Shown here in pieces: positions 15,780 to 23,975 of a stretch of 64,000 nucleotides of DNA (positions are counted from its first letter, which is position 1; every line of letters begins with the position of its first letter). A model generated the notes under the pieces. The model was not told where the DNA came from. It saw only the letters and a list, made by a program, of their open reading frames with translations, and ran no database searches. This DNA is from Patulibacter brassicae (GTDB lineage: Bacteria; Actinomycetota; Thermoleophilia; Solirubrobacterales; Solirubrobacteraceae), in the NCBI RefSeq assembly GCF_033949425.1, contig NZ_JAXAVX010000001.1, positions 806,001 through 870,000 of the forward strand, in the 5' to 3' direction. Position numbers and translations under genes: made by a program.

Positions 15780-17414
15780 TCAGGCGACGACCGCGTCCGG
15801 TCCGTCGAGCGTGGCGTCGGCGCCGGCCGCGGCGCAGGGCCGCATGTCGACCACCGCCTGCCCAAGGGCCTCCACCGCCTCGAGGTCGGTCCGCAGGACG
15901 CTCGTGCCGAAGACGATCCGGTCGACGAGCCGGGTGTCCAGGCGGGTGCGCAGCGCCGCCGCCGCACGCCCGGCGGCGCGCTGCAGCTCGTCGTCGAGGA
16001 CGCCGGGCAGCAGCACGAGCAGCTCGTCGCCGCGCAGCCCGCCGGTGACGCTGGGCGGCAGGAACAGCTGCTCCAGCACGGCGAGCGTCTCCCGCCGGCA
16101 CAGCGCGCGGTCGGCCGCCGACCGCTGGCGCGGCAGCAGCAGCACGAGCACCCCGACCTCGCGGTCCAGGGCGACGAGCTGCTCGGCGCGCGCGGAGAGC
16201 CCGTCGCGGTCCAGGGCACCGGACGCCTGCCCGCCGGCCGGGAGGTGCCGACGCGGCGCGCCCTGGGCGTCGCGCGCGAGCCGCTGCGCGGTGATGTCGC
16301 GGTGGTTCAGCACCGCGCCGCGCTCGCCCTCGACCGGCAGCGAGGTGACGCGCAGGGAGAACCAGCGCAGCTCGTCGGGCGCGTGGCAGGGGTACTCGAT
16401 GGAGAACGTGCGCTCGTCGCCGCGCAGCACCGCGCGCAGGCCGTCGGCCACCGCCTGGGCGTCGTCGTCGCCCGCGTCGCAGACCGAGAGGTAGTCCATC
16501 CCCTCCCACTGCAGGCCCTTCCAGCGGTTGCGCTTGGCGAACGCGCGCCACGCCGCGTTCACGTGCACGAGCCGGCCCTCGCCGTCGACGACGGTGACGT
16601 GGTCCTCCAGCGCGTCCATCGCCTCGCGGAACTCGTCGAAGCCGATCGCGGACTCCCCCGGCTCGGGATGGAGCCGGCGGATCGCCTCGAGTCGCCGGCC
16701 GATCCGGCGCAGCAGCCGCGAGACCTGCATCTGCGAGACGCCGAGGCGCGCGGCGATGTCGCTCTGGATGTCGCCGTCGACGTAGCGCCACCAGACGATG
16801 TTGCGGTCGCGCTCGGAGAGCCCGCGGAGGAGCTCGCCGAGCAGCAGGCGATCGTCGGCGCGCCCGAACGCGTCGTCGGCCTGCGGCACCGCGTCCATCA
16901 GGGGCTGCGGCTCGTCGCCCCCGCCGCTCGGCGCGTCCAGCGACAGCGAGCGGTAGGCGGCGCCGACCTGGTCGGCCTCGCGGACCTCGTCGCCGCTGAG
17001 CCCGACGTGATCGGCCAGCTCGCCGAGCGACGGCCGCCGCCCGAGCTGGGACTCGAGCTGGCCCCGACCGCGACGGACCTTCGCCTCGAGCTCCTGCAGG
17101 CCGCGCGGGACGTGGATCGACCACGTCTTGTCGCGGAAGTGCTTGCGGATCTCGCCGCGGACGTGGACGCTGGCGAAGGCGACGAAGCGGAAGTCGCTCT
17201 CGAGGTCGAAGTGCTCGATGGCGTTCAGCAGGCCGATGCTGCCGACCTGCACGAGGTCCTCCAGCGGCTCGCCGTCGGCCGAGACGTACTCGCGGGCGAT
17301 CGTGCGCACGAGCGGCATGGAGTCGGCGATGAGCGCGTCGCGGGCGACGGCGTCGCCGTGAACGCGGTAGCGCTCGAGGAGCACGCGGTCGCGGCGGGAA
17401 CGGGAAGAGGGCAT
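15780..17414 (-). CDS. SigB/SigF-type sigma factor fused to PAS and degenerate GGDEF domains
   Basis: A 544-residue protein with three parts. Residues 1-250 are a group 3 sigma-70 factor: region 2 with EDLVQVGSIGLLNAIEHFD and FVAFASVHVRGEIRKHFRD, region 3 with RRPSLGELADHVGLS, and region 4 with the helix-turn-helix DIQSDIAARLGVSQMQVSRLL. Residues about 260-380 look like a PAS sensor (TVVDGEGRLVHVNAAW, then a HRDIT end). Residues about 395-530 resemble a GGDEF domain whose signature is reduced to RGDEL at 461-465, so cyclase activity is unlikely. Such sigma factors are normally about 260 residues and controlled by separate anti-sigma proteins; here a sensor is built in. The ATG at 17414 fits the family start; an ATG at 17453 preceded by GGGAG is an alternative. 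Confidence 0.85.
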   Translation of the reverse strand: MPSSRSRRDRVLLERYRVHGDAVARDALIADSMPLVRTIAREYVSADGEPLEDLVQVGSIGLLNAIEHFDLESDFRFVAFASVHVRGEIRKHFRDKTWSIHVPRGLQELEAKVRRGRGQLESQLGRRPSLGELADHVGLSGDEVREADQVGAAYRSLSLDAPSGGGDEPQPLMDAVPQADDAFGRADDRLLLGELLRGLSERDRNIVWWRYVDGDIQSDIAARLGVSQMQVSRLLRRIGRRLEAIRRLHPEPGESAIGFDEFREAMDALEDHVTVVDGEGRLVHVNAAWRAFAKRNRWKGLQWEGMDYLSVCDAGDDDAQAVADGLRAVLRGDERTFSIEYPCHAPDELRWFSLRVTSLPVEGERGAVLNHRDITAQRLARDAQGAPRRHLPAGGQASGALDRDGLSARAEQLVALDREVGVLVLLLPRQRSAADRALCRRETLAVLEQLFLPPSVTGGLRGDELLVLLPGVLDDELQRAAGRAAAALRTRLDTRLVDRIVFGTSVLRTDLEAVEALGQAVVDMRPCAAAGADATLDGPDAVVA

Positions 17415-17776
17415 GGAGGCTCGCGTCGTTGTCGGCGTCGCGCAGCCGGCCATCGGCTCCCGACCGCAGGGTCGGCTCCGGGGTAACGTCTTCGCGGTGC
17501 TGCCCACGGCACCGCCGCTCCTCGGGCGTCGCTCCCCACGTCGATGCACGCGACGTGAGGACCGCTACCAGCCGCGCGGCGGTCCCGCTCCTCTGATCCT
17601 TGCAGAGCGCGGGGTCGGGGACAACCGGGTACCCGCGGCGCGAGGCGCGAGGGACCCCCGCGCCACCGAAGGCGCCGGCCGCCGGTCGCCGTCGCCCCGC
17701 GCACGAGAGGCATTCGCCCCCGTCCATGCGATCACGAGTTGCCACCGCACCCCCGGCGCCGGGGTAGGCTCGCGGC
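17415..17776. other. Divergent intergenic region (sigma fusion / PucR)
   Basis: A 362-nt gap containing the promoters of two divergent regulators. On the plus strand a TAGGCT box lies 6 nt before the PucR start. I found no clear sigma-B-like (GTTT/GGGTA) promoter for the sigma gene on the minus strand, and no small gene. Confidence 0.45.
17765..17770 (+). promoter_or_regulatory. Candidate -10 box of the PucR gene
   Basis: TAGGCT ends 6 nt before the GTG at 17777, so the mRNA would be leaderless. A TTGCCA lies 20 nt upstream, a longer spacing than usual. The same hexamer and distance occur before the TetR gene at 10787. Confidence 0.45.
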
Positions 17777-19024
17777 GTGCCCGCTACGACGCTGCGCTGG
17801 GAGACGCCGTCGACGAGGACGGCTCACCACCTCCAGGCGATCTTCGTGCGACTCGAGTCGCAGTCCGAGGAGCTCGTCGACCGGATGGTGCAGGCGATCC
17901 TCGCCTCGTCGCCGGTGCTCGCCCGCGACCCGGTGCTGACGCACTCCACGCGCGCGAGCACGGAGGCGAACGTCCGCCGCATCATCGGCGCCACGGTCGC
18001 CCGCCCCCAGGAGCCGGTCGCCGTGGACGCGCCGCCGGAGGCGATCGACCTGGCGCGCGACCTCGTCCGGCGCGGCGCGGACCGCTCGGCGCTGCTGACG
18101 GCCTACCGCCAGGGCCAGAACGTCATGTGGCGCCACGTCATGGCGACCGCCCAGTCCGAGGACCTCGACGTCCCGGACCTCGTGGCGCTGCTGGACTTCG
18201 CCTCGCGCTCGCTCTTCGGCTACGTCGACGGCGTCCTGCAGGAGCTCATGACGACGATGGACGCCGAGCGCGACGAGGTCGCCGGCGGCGCCCTCGCCCG
18301 GCGGCGCGAGACCGTCCAGCTCATCCTCGACGACGCCCCGATCAGCCAGCAGCGCGCGAGCACGATGCTCGGCTACGAGCTGGCCCGGCGGCACACGGCG
18401 GTGATCCTCTGGGCCGCGGCGGGGAGCGTCGCCAGCGGGGACCTCGAGCGGGCCTGCGGCGCGCTGGCCGGCGTCCTCGGCGCGCGGCGACCGCTGACGG
18501 TCCCCGCCGGCTCGGCCGCCGTCTGGTGCTGGATGGCCGACGTCGAGTGGCCCGACCAGGCGCACCGCGCGATCGCCGCCGTGCTGCCCGAGGCGATCCG
18601 CGTGACGATCGGCGACGCGCACCCGGGGATCAGCGGGTTCCGCGACAGCCACCGGGAGGCGCTGGACACCCAGCGCCTGGCGATGCGCACGAACGACCAC
18701 CCCGCCCTGACGACCTACAGCGAGGTCCGCGCGGCGTCCCTCGCCGCCCAGGACGAGGGCCGCGCGATCGCCTTCGTCGGCGCGACGCTCGGACAGCTCG
18801 CGCACGCCGATCCGGAGCTCCGCGAGACGGTGCGCGTGTACCTCAAGGAGGACGCGAACGCCCCCCGCGCCGCCGCGGTGCTGCACACCCACCGCAACAC
18901 GGTCCTCAAGCGCCTCGCCCGGGCCGACGCGCTGCTGCCGGAGCCGCTGGCCGGCCGCGGGCTCGAGGTCCGCCTGGCGCTCGAGCTCGCCCGCTGGCTG
19001 CCCTCGGGCCGCAGCCGCGAGTAG
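17777..19024 (+). CDS. PucR/CdaR-family transcriptional regulator
   Basis: A 415-residue regulator. The N-terminal helical part is followed by a CdaR-like middle domain (about residues 170-300) and a C-terminal PucR helix-turn-helix (about 350-405; RAAAVLHTHRNTVLKRLARAD). In this family the C-terminal domain binds DNA and the N-terminal half senses a metabolite. The start is the GTG at 17777. It is convergent with the end of mce operon 2 (43 nt apart) and divergent from the sigma fusion. A second PucR gene lies at the other side of the Mce importer, so one or both may regulate it; this is inference from position. The ligand is unknown. Confidence 0.9.
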   Translation: MPATTLRWETPSTRTAHHLQAIFVRLESQSEELVDRMVQAILASSPVLARDPVLTHSTRASTEANVRRIIGATVARPQEPVAVDAPPEAIDLARDLVRRGADRSALLTAYRQGQNVMWRHVMATAQSEDLDVPDLVALLDFASRSLFGYVDGVLQELMTTMDAERDEVAGGALARRRETVQLILDDAPISQQRASTMLGYELARRHTAVILWAAAGSVASGDLERACGALAGVLGARRPLTVPAGSAAVWCWMADVEWPDQAHRAIAAVLPEAIRVTIGDAHPGISGFRDSHREALDTQRLAMRTNDHPALTTYSEVRAASLAAQDEGRAIAFVGATLGQLAHADPELRETVRVYLKEDANAPRAAAVLHTHRNTVLKRLARADALLPEPLAGRGLEVRLALELARWLPSGRSRE

Positions 19025-19067
19025 CGCCGGAGCTCGCGCGCACGATCGGCGCGGCGGCCCCGACCGC

Positions 19068-19931
19068 TCAGGCGCGCCGCGGCTGGGCGCGCGTGCGCAG
19101 GCGCGCGAGGCGCGACGGCGCCGGCTCGGCGGCCACCGCGGGATCCTCCCCCGCGCGCCACCGGTCCACGGCGTCCTGCAGCTCCTCGCACGCGACGAGC
19201 AGCGCCTCGCGCTCCTCGGCGGGCGGCTCGGCGTCCCAGCGCAGGCCCAGCTCGCGCTCCAGCAGGCCGCGAGCCGCCTGCAGGATCGCCCCGGCGCCGC
19301 GGAGGCGCCCGTGGTTGGCCTCCCGCACCGCGGCCGCCAGCAGCTCCTCGCCCTCGAGCAGCGGCAGCTCCCCGGCGAGCGCCCGCGCCACGACCGCTCC
19401 CGGGCGAGCCCGTTCGCTGGCGTTGCGCCGACGGCGACGGCCCCCGGGCGTGACGTCGAGCTCCTGCTCGTCGCGCTCCCCGTCGGAGAGCAGGTCGCCC
19501 GGCAGGCACCCGACCGCGACCTGCTCGAGGTCCTCGAGCGTGAGGTCGATCGCGTAGGGATCGCGCTGCACGACGCGGTACGCCCGCAGCGCGCGGTTGA
19601 GCACCGCGAGGGCCGCCCCGACCCACTGGTCGACCTCGTCGCGGTCGCCCTTCCACTGGCGGCGCTGCGCGGCCGCCTCGTCCGGGCGCAGGGGCTCGCT
19701 CGCGCGCACGAGCGTCGCCACCGCGACGCCGTCGCGCGTCCCGTCCGGGGCGCCGAGGCCCACGAGCAACGCGTCCGCACCAGCGACGCCGCGGGCGACG
19801 CCGGTGAAGCGGTCCTCCTCGGACGTCGGCTCCCCGGTCGGGATGACGTAGCGACCGGGCTCGATCGGCAGCGGCCGATCGAGCACCACCCGCACGTAGG
19901 CGAGCGGCGCCTGCCCGGTCGCGTCGCTCAT
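19068..19931 (-). CDS. Conserved-looking hypothetical protein coupled to mce operon 2
   Basis: A 287-residue soluble protein with no signal peptide or membrane segment; I do not recognise a family. The first 75 residues look beta-rich (VRVVLDRPLPIEPGRYVIP and a GADALLVGLG segment). The middle has a WKGDRDEVDQWVGAALAVLNRALRAYR helix. The C-terminal half is strongly helical and acidic, with two Leu/Glu-rich helices, and ends in a basic tail. Its ATG overlaps the stop of the last MCE gene as ATGA, so it is translated with the importer. It is the final gene of the operon, so a role in assembly, regulation or handling of the imported lipid is plausible but unproven. Confidence 0.8.
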   Translation of the reverse strand: MSDATGQAPLAYVRVVLDRPLPIEPGRYVIPTGEPTSEEDRFTGVARGVAGADALLVGLGAPDGTRDGVAVATLVRASEPLRPDEAAAQRRQWKGDRDEVDQWVGAALAVLNRALRAYRVVQRDPYAIDLTLEDLEQVAVGCLPGDLLSDGERDEQELDVTPGGRRRRRNASERARPGAVVARALAGELPLLEGEELLAAAVREANHGRLRGAGAILQAARGLLERELGLRWDAEPPAEEREALLVACEELQDAVDRWRAGEDPAVAAEPAPSRLARLRTRAQPRRA

Positions 19932-21277
19932 CGCGATGCGACACCCAGCGCCGAGGGATCCTGGTCGACCTTCGGCGGATCGCCCTGCAGCGGCGTCGGG
20001 TTGCCCCGCGTGCCAGGCGCCGGGTAGCCGTTGAAATCGACCTTCAGCAGCGGGAAGAGGCCGCCGACGGTGGTCAACGCGTCGACCGCGCCCTGGACGC
20101 CCTTCGGGAGCCCGGTGACGGTGTAGGGGCTGACCATCAGCATGATGCGTCCGACGTAGCCGACGGCGTCCTTCGTGCCGGCGGCCGAGCCGAGGTTCGC
20201 GAAGACCGTACCGAGCTCGCGCGAGTACGGCTTGACGTAGCGTAGGAAGGGGTTCGCCTCGCGCAGGAACGAATCCAGCGGCGGGACGATCCGCTTCGCC
20301 TCCGGCCCGAACGCCGTGAGCTTCGCGAGCATCGGGTCGGCCTGCTTCGACAGGCCCGGCAGGATCGAGACGACCTGGCGACCCGCGGCCGAGGAGCGCT
20401 CGAGCCGCGCGGTGACCGCCGGCAGCGCCTGGGCGGCGACCCGCAGGTCCGCGACGACGGAGGTGTTGCGGCCCGCGACCTCGCCGAGGTGCGTGGAGGT
20501 CGCCTTGACCTGCCGCAGGGCGTCCGGCAGGGCGTTGAGCGCGGCGCCGATCTGCTGGTCGCGCTCGGCGGCGGCCCGCGCGGTGGCCTCGGCCTGGATC
20601 GCCAGGCGTCGCACGTCGGCGGTCCGGTTGGCGAAGGCCTGCATGAGCTGCCCGGTCTGCTCGATCGTCCGAGCCAGCTGCGGACGCTGGTTCTTCAGGA
20701 TCTCGTCGATCTCGGTGACGCGGTCGAAGGTGTTCGGCAGGCTGCCGAAGAGCCGGTTGAGCTCGGGGCCGCGGTCGCCGAGACCCCCGCCGATCGTCGA
20801 GAGGTTCCGCTGGACCGAGGCCCGCGTGCGCTCGTCCAGGCCCGAGAGGATCTGGTCGAGCTGGACCGCCTCGCCGGCCTGGGTGACCGGCAGCGTGCCG
20901 TCCTGGGGCAGCTCGCCGGTCTTCCGGTCGCCCGGGTCGATGTCGAGGTAGTTCTCGCCGACGAGCGTCTTCGTCCGGATCCGCACCGTCGCGTTGCGGT
21001 ACAGCGGCCCCTGGTCCTTGTCGACCTCGAAGCTCACGAGCCCGAGGTCGCCGCGGCTCTGGATGTCGCGGACGCGACCGACCTTCACGCCGGCGCGGCG
21101 GACGTCGGCGTTCGGGACGAGCTGGAACGCCGTCGGCACGAGGGCCTGGGCCTTCGTCTTGCCCCCGCCGGGGATGCTGCCGCCCGCCTTGACGAAGAGC
21201 CAGGCGAAGATCGCCACGCACGCGGCGGTGAACGCGGCGATCAGCAGGAGCTTGCTGGTGCGGTGCTCGAGCTTCAT
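19928..21277 (-). CDS. MCE family protein (operon 2, sixth MCE)
   Basis: A 449-residue subunit with a membrane anchor at about residues 9-30, an MCE domain at about 40-125 (DVRRAGVKVGRV and LVGENYLDIDPG segments), and a helical tunnel region containing alternating L-x-x-LP and ATAR-type repeats. It sits in the MceF position, last of the six MCE genes. The start is the ATG at 21277, overlapping the upstream stop; an earlier in-frame start adds 61 shadow residues. No lipobox or terminal cysteine is present. Confidence 0.92.
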   Translation of the reverse strand: MKLEHRTSKLLLIAAFTAACVAIFAWLFVKAGGSIPGGGKTKAQALVPTAFQLVPNADVRRAGVKVGRVRDIQSRGDLGLVSFEVDKDQGPLYRNATVRIRTKTLVGENYLDIDPGDRKTGELPQDGTLPVTQAGEAVQLDQILSGLDERTRASVQRNLSTIGGGLGDRGPELNRLFGSLPNTFDRVTEIDEILKNQRPQLARTIEQTGQLMQAFANRTADVRRLAIQAEATARAAAERDQQIGAALNALPDALRQVKATSTHLGEVAGRNTSVVADLRVAAQALPAVTARLERSSAAGRQVVSILPGLSKQADPMLAKLTAFGPEAKRIVPPLDSFLREANPFLRYVKPYSRELGTVFANLGSAAGTKDAVGYVGRIMLMVSPYTVTGLPKGVQGAVDALTTVGGLFPLLKVDFNGYPAPGTRGNPTPLQGDPPKVDQDPSALGVASR

Positions 21278-22542
21278 CGCGAGGCCTCCGTCTTGTCGGT
21301 GCAACCGGGCTCGCGGCGGAGCACGGGGTCGCCCACTTGACCGAGCGTCAGGCTCGGGACTCCGAACGACATCTCTCCCCGTGGCCACGTGCCGCGGCTG
21401 TCGTAGAACTTCAGGACGGAGAGCGTCCAGTTGAAGAACTTCCCGGCGATGAGCTCGCACGGGACGATGTCCTTCGTCGCCCGGTCGAGGTTCGGCGTCG
21501 TCGGGGCGAGCTTCGCGAACGCGTCGCGCGCGGCCACCGAGGTCGGCTGGAGCGACTTCGCCAGCGGTCGCGCGGCCTTCACCGCCGGGCGCAGCGCCTT
21601 CAGCGACGGCGTCGCGTCCTTCGAGAGGTCCTCGAGCCCGCCGAGGCCCTTCTCCAGCCGGGCGGCCACCGGCTTCAGCGCCTGGAGCGCCGGGTCCAGC
21701 TGCGTCTGCGCGCCGCGCAGGGCCGCGAACGACGTGCGGATCGCGCTGAGCGTGCCGGGCAGCTCGCCGAGCGTGCCGGCGAGGGACTGGTCGTGGGCGG
21801 CGAGCTCGGCGACCGACTCCTGGCCGCTGCGCACGAGCTGCGTGAGCTGCCGGTCGCGGGTGTTCACCGCCGTCGCCAGCCCGCCGAGGTTGTCGACGAT
21901 CCGCCGGATCTCCGTCCGCCGCTCGCTCATGACGCTCGTGAGGCGGTCGACGTGGTGCAGGAACGGCGCCAGCGCGGCGAAGCCGCGGCGCAGCTCCGGG
22001 CCGTTGCCGTCCACGCCGCTGCCGAAGTCGGAGATGAGCGACGCCAGGCGCGTGCGCGTGTCCTCGTCGAACGTGTTCAGGACCTGCGCGACGTCGACCG
22101 GGGCCTCACTGCGCTGCAGCGGCAGGACCTGGCCCTTGCCGAGCTCGCCGGCGGCCTTCGTGCCGCGCGAGTCGACCGACACGTACATGTCCTGCAGCGG
22201 CGTCACCGGACGCAGCCGCAGCCGGGCGTCGCGGTAGAGCGGCGCGTACTTCTTCTCGAGCGACAGCGTCAGGATCGCCGTGTCGCCCTTGACCTTCGCG
22301 TCCGAGATGAGGCCGACCTTCACGCCCGCGATCCGGACCTGCTGCTGGCCGGGGCGCACGCCCTTGACGTCGGAGAAGGCCACGTCGTACTTCACCGTGT
22401 CCTGCCACGGCCACTGAACCTCCTGCTTGTGCAGCAGGTACCAGGACGCCGCCACCGTCATCGCGACGAGCGCGACGAGGATGGCGAACGGGCGGCGGGC
22501 CCGCTTGATCTCCAGCAGGAGCCGGTCACTGCGGAGGTTCAT
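21274..22542 (-). CDS. MCE family protein (operon 2, fifth MCE)
   Basis: A 422-residue subunit in the position normally taken by the lipoprotein MceE/LprK. It lacks a lipobox: the N-terminus is a plain anchor (about residues 17-36) after a basic stretch with a LEIKRARRPF pattern. The MCE domain covers about 47-130 (VRIAGVKVGLIS, LQDMYVSVD), followed by the helical region and two C-terminal cysteines, one in IVPCELIAG and one near the end. The start is the ATG at 22542, with ATGA overlaps at both ends. Confidence 0.92.
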   Translation of the reverse strand: MNLRSDRLLLEIKRARRPFAILVALVAMTVAASWYLLHKQEVQWPWQDTVKYDVAFSDVKGVRPGQQQVRIAGVKVGLISDAKVKGDTAILTLSLEKKYAPLYRDARLRLRPVTPLQDMYVSVDSRGTKAAGELGKGQVLPLQRSEAPVDVAQVLNTFDEDTRTRLASLISDFGSGVDGNGPELRRGFAALAPFLHHVDRLTSVMSERRTEIRRIVDNLGGLATAVNTRDRQLTQLVRSGQESVAELAAHDQSLAGTLGELPGTLSAIRTSFAALRGAQTQLDPALQALKPVAARLEKGLGGLEDLSKDATPSLKALRPAVKAARPLAKSLQPTSVAARDAFAKLAPTTPNLDRATKDIVPCELIAGKFFNWTLSVLKFYDSRGTWPRGEMSFGVPSLTLGQVGDPVLRREPGCTDKTEASR

Positions 22543-23975
22543 CGACCACTCCTCGTCGTCGCCGCGGCACGCGCCGTGTCGCGGTCCTTCACCGCCGACC
22601 TCGCGGAGGCACCGGAGCGCCCCTTGAGCGAGGACAGCGCGCTGGCGCCGGGGAAGCCCTGGCCGGTGAAGGCCTGGAGGATCCGGCTGAGCGCCTCGCA
22701 GTTCACCTTCTCCTCGGGCGAGGCGCTCGGGTCGCCGAGGCGCGTCACGCACGGCGAATCGAGGAGCACTCGCTCGGAGGGAGCCGCCTGGAAGTTGAGC
22801 ATGAAGCCGTTGGCGTCGAGCGGCGAGGCAGCCGAGCTCACGGCACTGAAGAACGCTCCGATCGCCGTGTAGTTCGGGAGCTTCGTGTCGCTGTCCTTCG
22901 ACGCCAGCCACGGGAGCAGGTCGTCGTTGGAGCGGTCGACCGTGGGCTTCAGGCCCTCGATCGTGGCGATCGCCGGATCGACGGTGCCCGCGAGCCGGGT
23001 GGCGGCGGGGCGCAGGTCGCGGAGCGTCGGCTCGGCGTCCTCGAGGACCTTGTCGAGCTGGACCATCGCCGGCTTCGCGGCCTTCGCGGCCGCCGGGATC
23101 GCCTTGGCGCCCGGCTGGAGCTCCTCCGAGAGCGGATCGAAGATCCCGAGGGTCGTCCGCAGCCGCGCGTAGGTCGCGGTGGCGTCGTCCATCGTCGCCG
23201 GCGCCTGATCGAGGATCGACCCGATCGCGTCGCTCTGCGCCGCGGTCACGCCGAGGGCGACGCGACCGTCGTCGACGAGGCCGGCGAGCTGGTCGTCGCT
23301 GGCGTCGAGCGCGCCGAGCAGCTTGCTCGTCTCCTTGACGACCGTCGTGAGGTTGCCCGCGCGGCTGCCGCGCAGCGACGCGAGGCCGGTGCGGGCGTTG
23401 CGCAGTGCCGGACCCGCCTCGTCGATCGTGCGGTTGATCGCGTCGGCGTTCTTCGTCCCGTCGTCGAACGCCGTGATGATGTCCTTGATCGCGCGGCGCT
23501 GGTTGCGGCCGTAGGGCTGCAGCGCCTGGTCGGCCTCGACCTGGACCTCGGTCCGCGCGAGCGGGATGTCGCCCTGGAGCGGCGCCTTCGCGTGGCCCGG
23601 CTGCAGGTCGACGTACATGTTGCGGCCGAGCAGCGTGCGCCAGTAGACGCCGGCGCGGGCGTCGGCGCGCAGGTCGATGTCCTGATCGGAGTCGATCCGC
23701 ATTGTCACGTCGGCACCGCCGCCGGGACCGGTGTGGCGCTCGACGTCGGTGACCTTGCCGACGCTCACGCCGGCGACGCGGACCTCGGCCCCGGACTGGA
23801 TGTGCGAGGCGTCCTGGAACCGCGCGGTGACCTTGTCGCCGCCCTCGGGCAGGAACGGGATCGAGCGGGAGTACCCGGCGTACAGGAGCACGACCAGGAT
23901 GGCGGCCAGGATCACGCCTGCCCGCAGCGGCCGCGGGCGGTGACGCCCCGGCCGGTAGGCGCGGAAGATGCTCAT
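22539..23975 (-). CDS. MCE family protein (operon 2, fourth MCE)
   Basis: A 478-residue subunit. A basic, proline-rich N-terminus leads into the membrane anchor (about residues 18-36), then the MCE domain (about 48-135; VRVAGVSVGKVTDVE and LLGRNMYVDLQPG). The helical part is followed by a Ser/Ala/Arg-rich, probably disordered tail of about 50 residues. The start at 23975 overlaps the upstream stop; the alternative in-frame start 213 nt upstream would fall inside the previous MCE gene and adds nothing recognisable. Confidence 0.92.
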   Translation of the reverse strand: MSIFRAYRPGRHRPRPLRAGVILAAILVVLLYAGYSRSIPFLPEGGDKVTARFQDASHIQSGAEVRVAGVSVGKVTDVERHTGPGGGADVTMRIDSDQDIDLRADARAGVYWRTLLGRNMYVDLQPGHAKAPLQGDIPLARTEVQVEADQALQPYGRNQRRAIKDIITAFDDGTKNADAINRTIDEAGPALRNARTGLASLRGSRAGNLTTVVKETSKLLGALDASDDQLAGLVDDGRVALGVTAAQSDAIGSILDQAPATMDDATATYARLRTTLGIFDPLSEELQPGAKAIPAAAKAAKPAMVQLDKVLEDAEPTLRDLRPAATRLAGTVDPAIATIEGLKPTVDRSNDDLLPWLASKDSDTKLPNYTAIGAFFSAVSSAASPLDANGFMLNFQAAPSERVLLDSPCVTRLGDPSASPEEKVNCEALSRILQAFTGQGFPGASALSSLKGRSGASARSAVKDRDTARAAATTRSGR

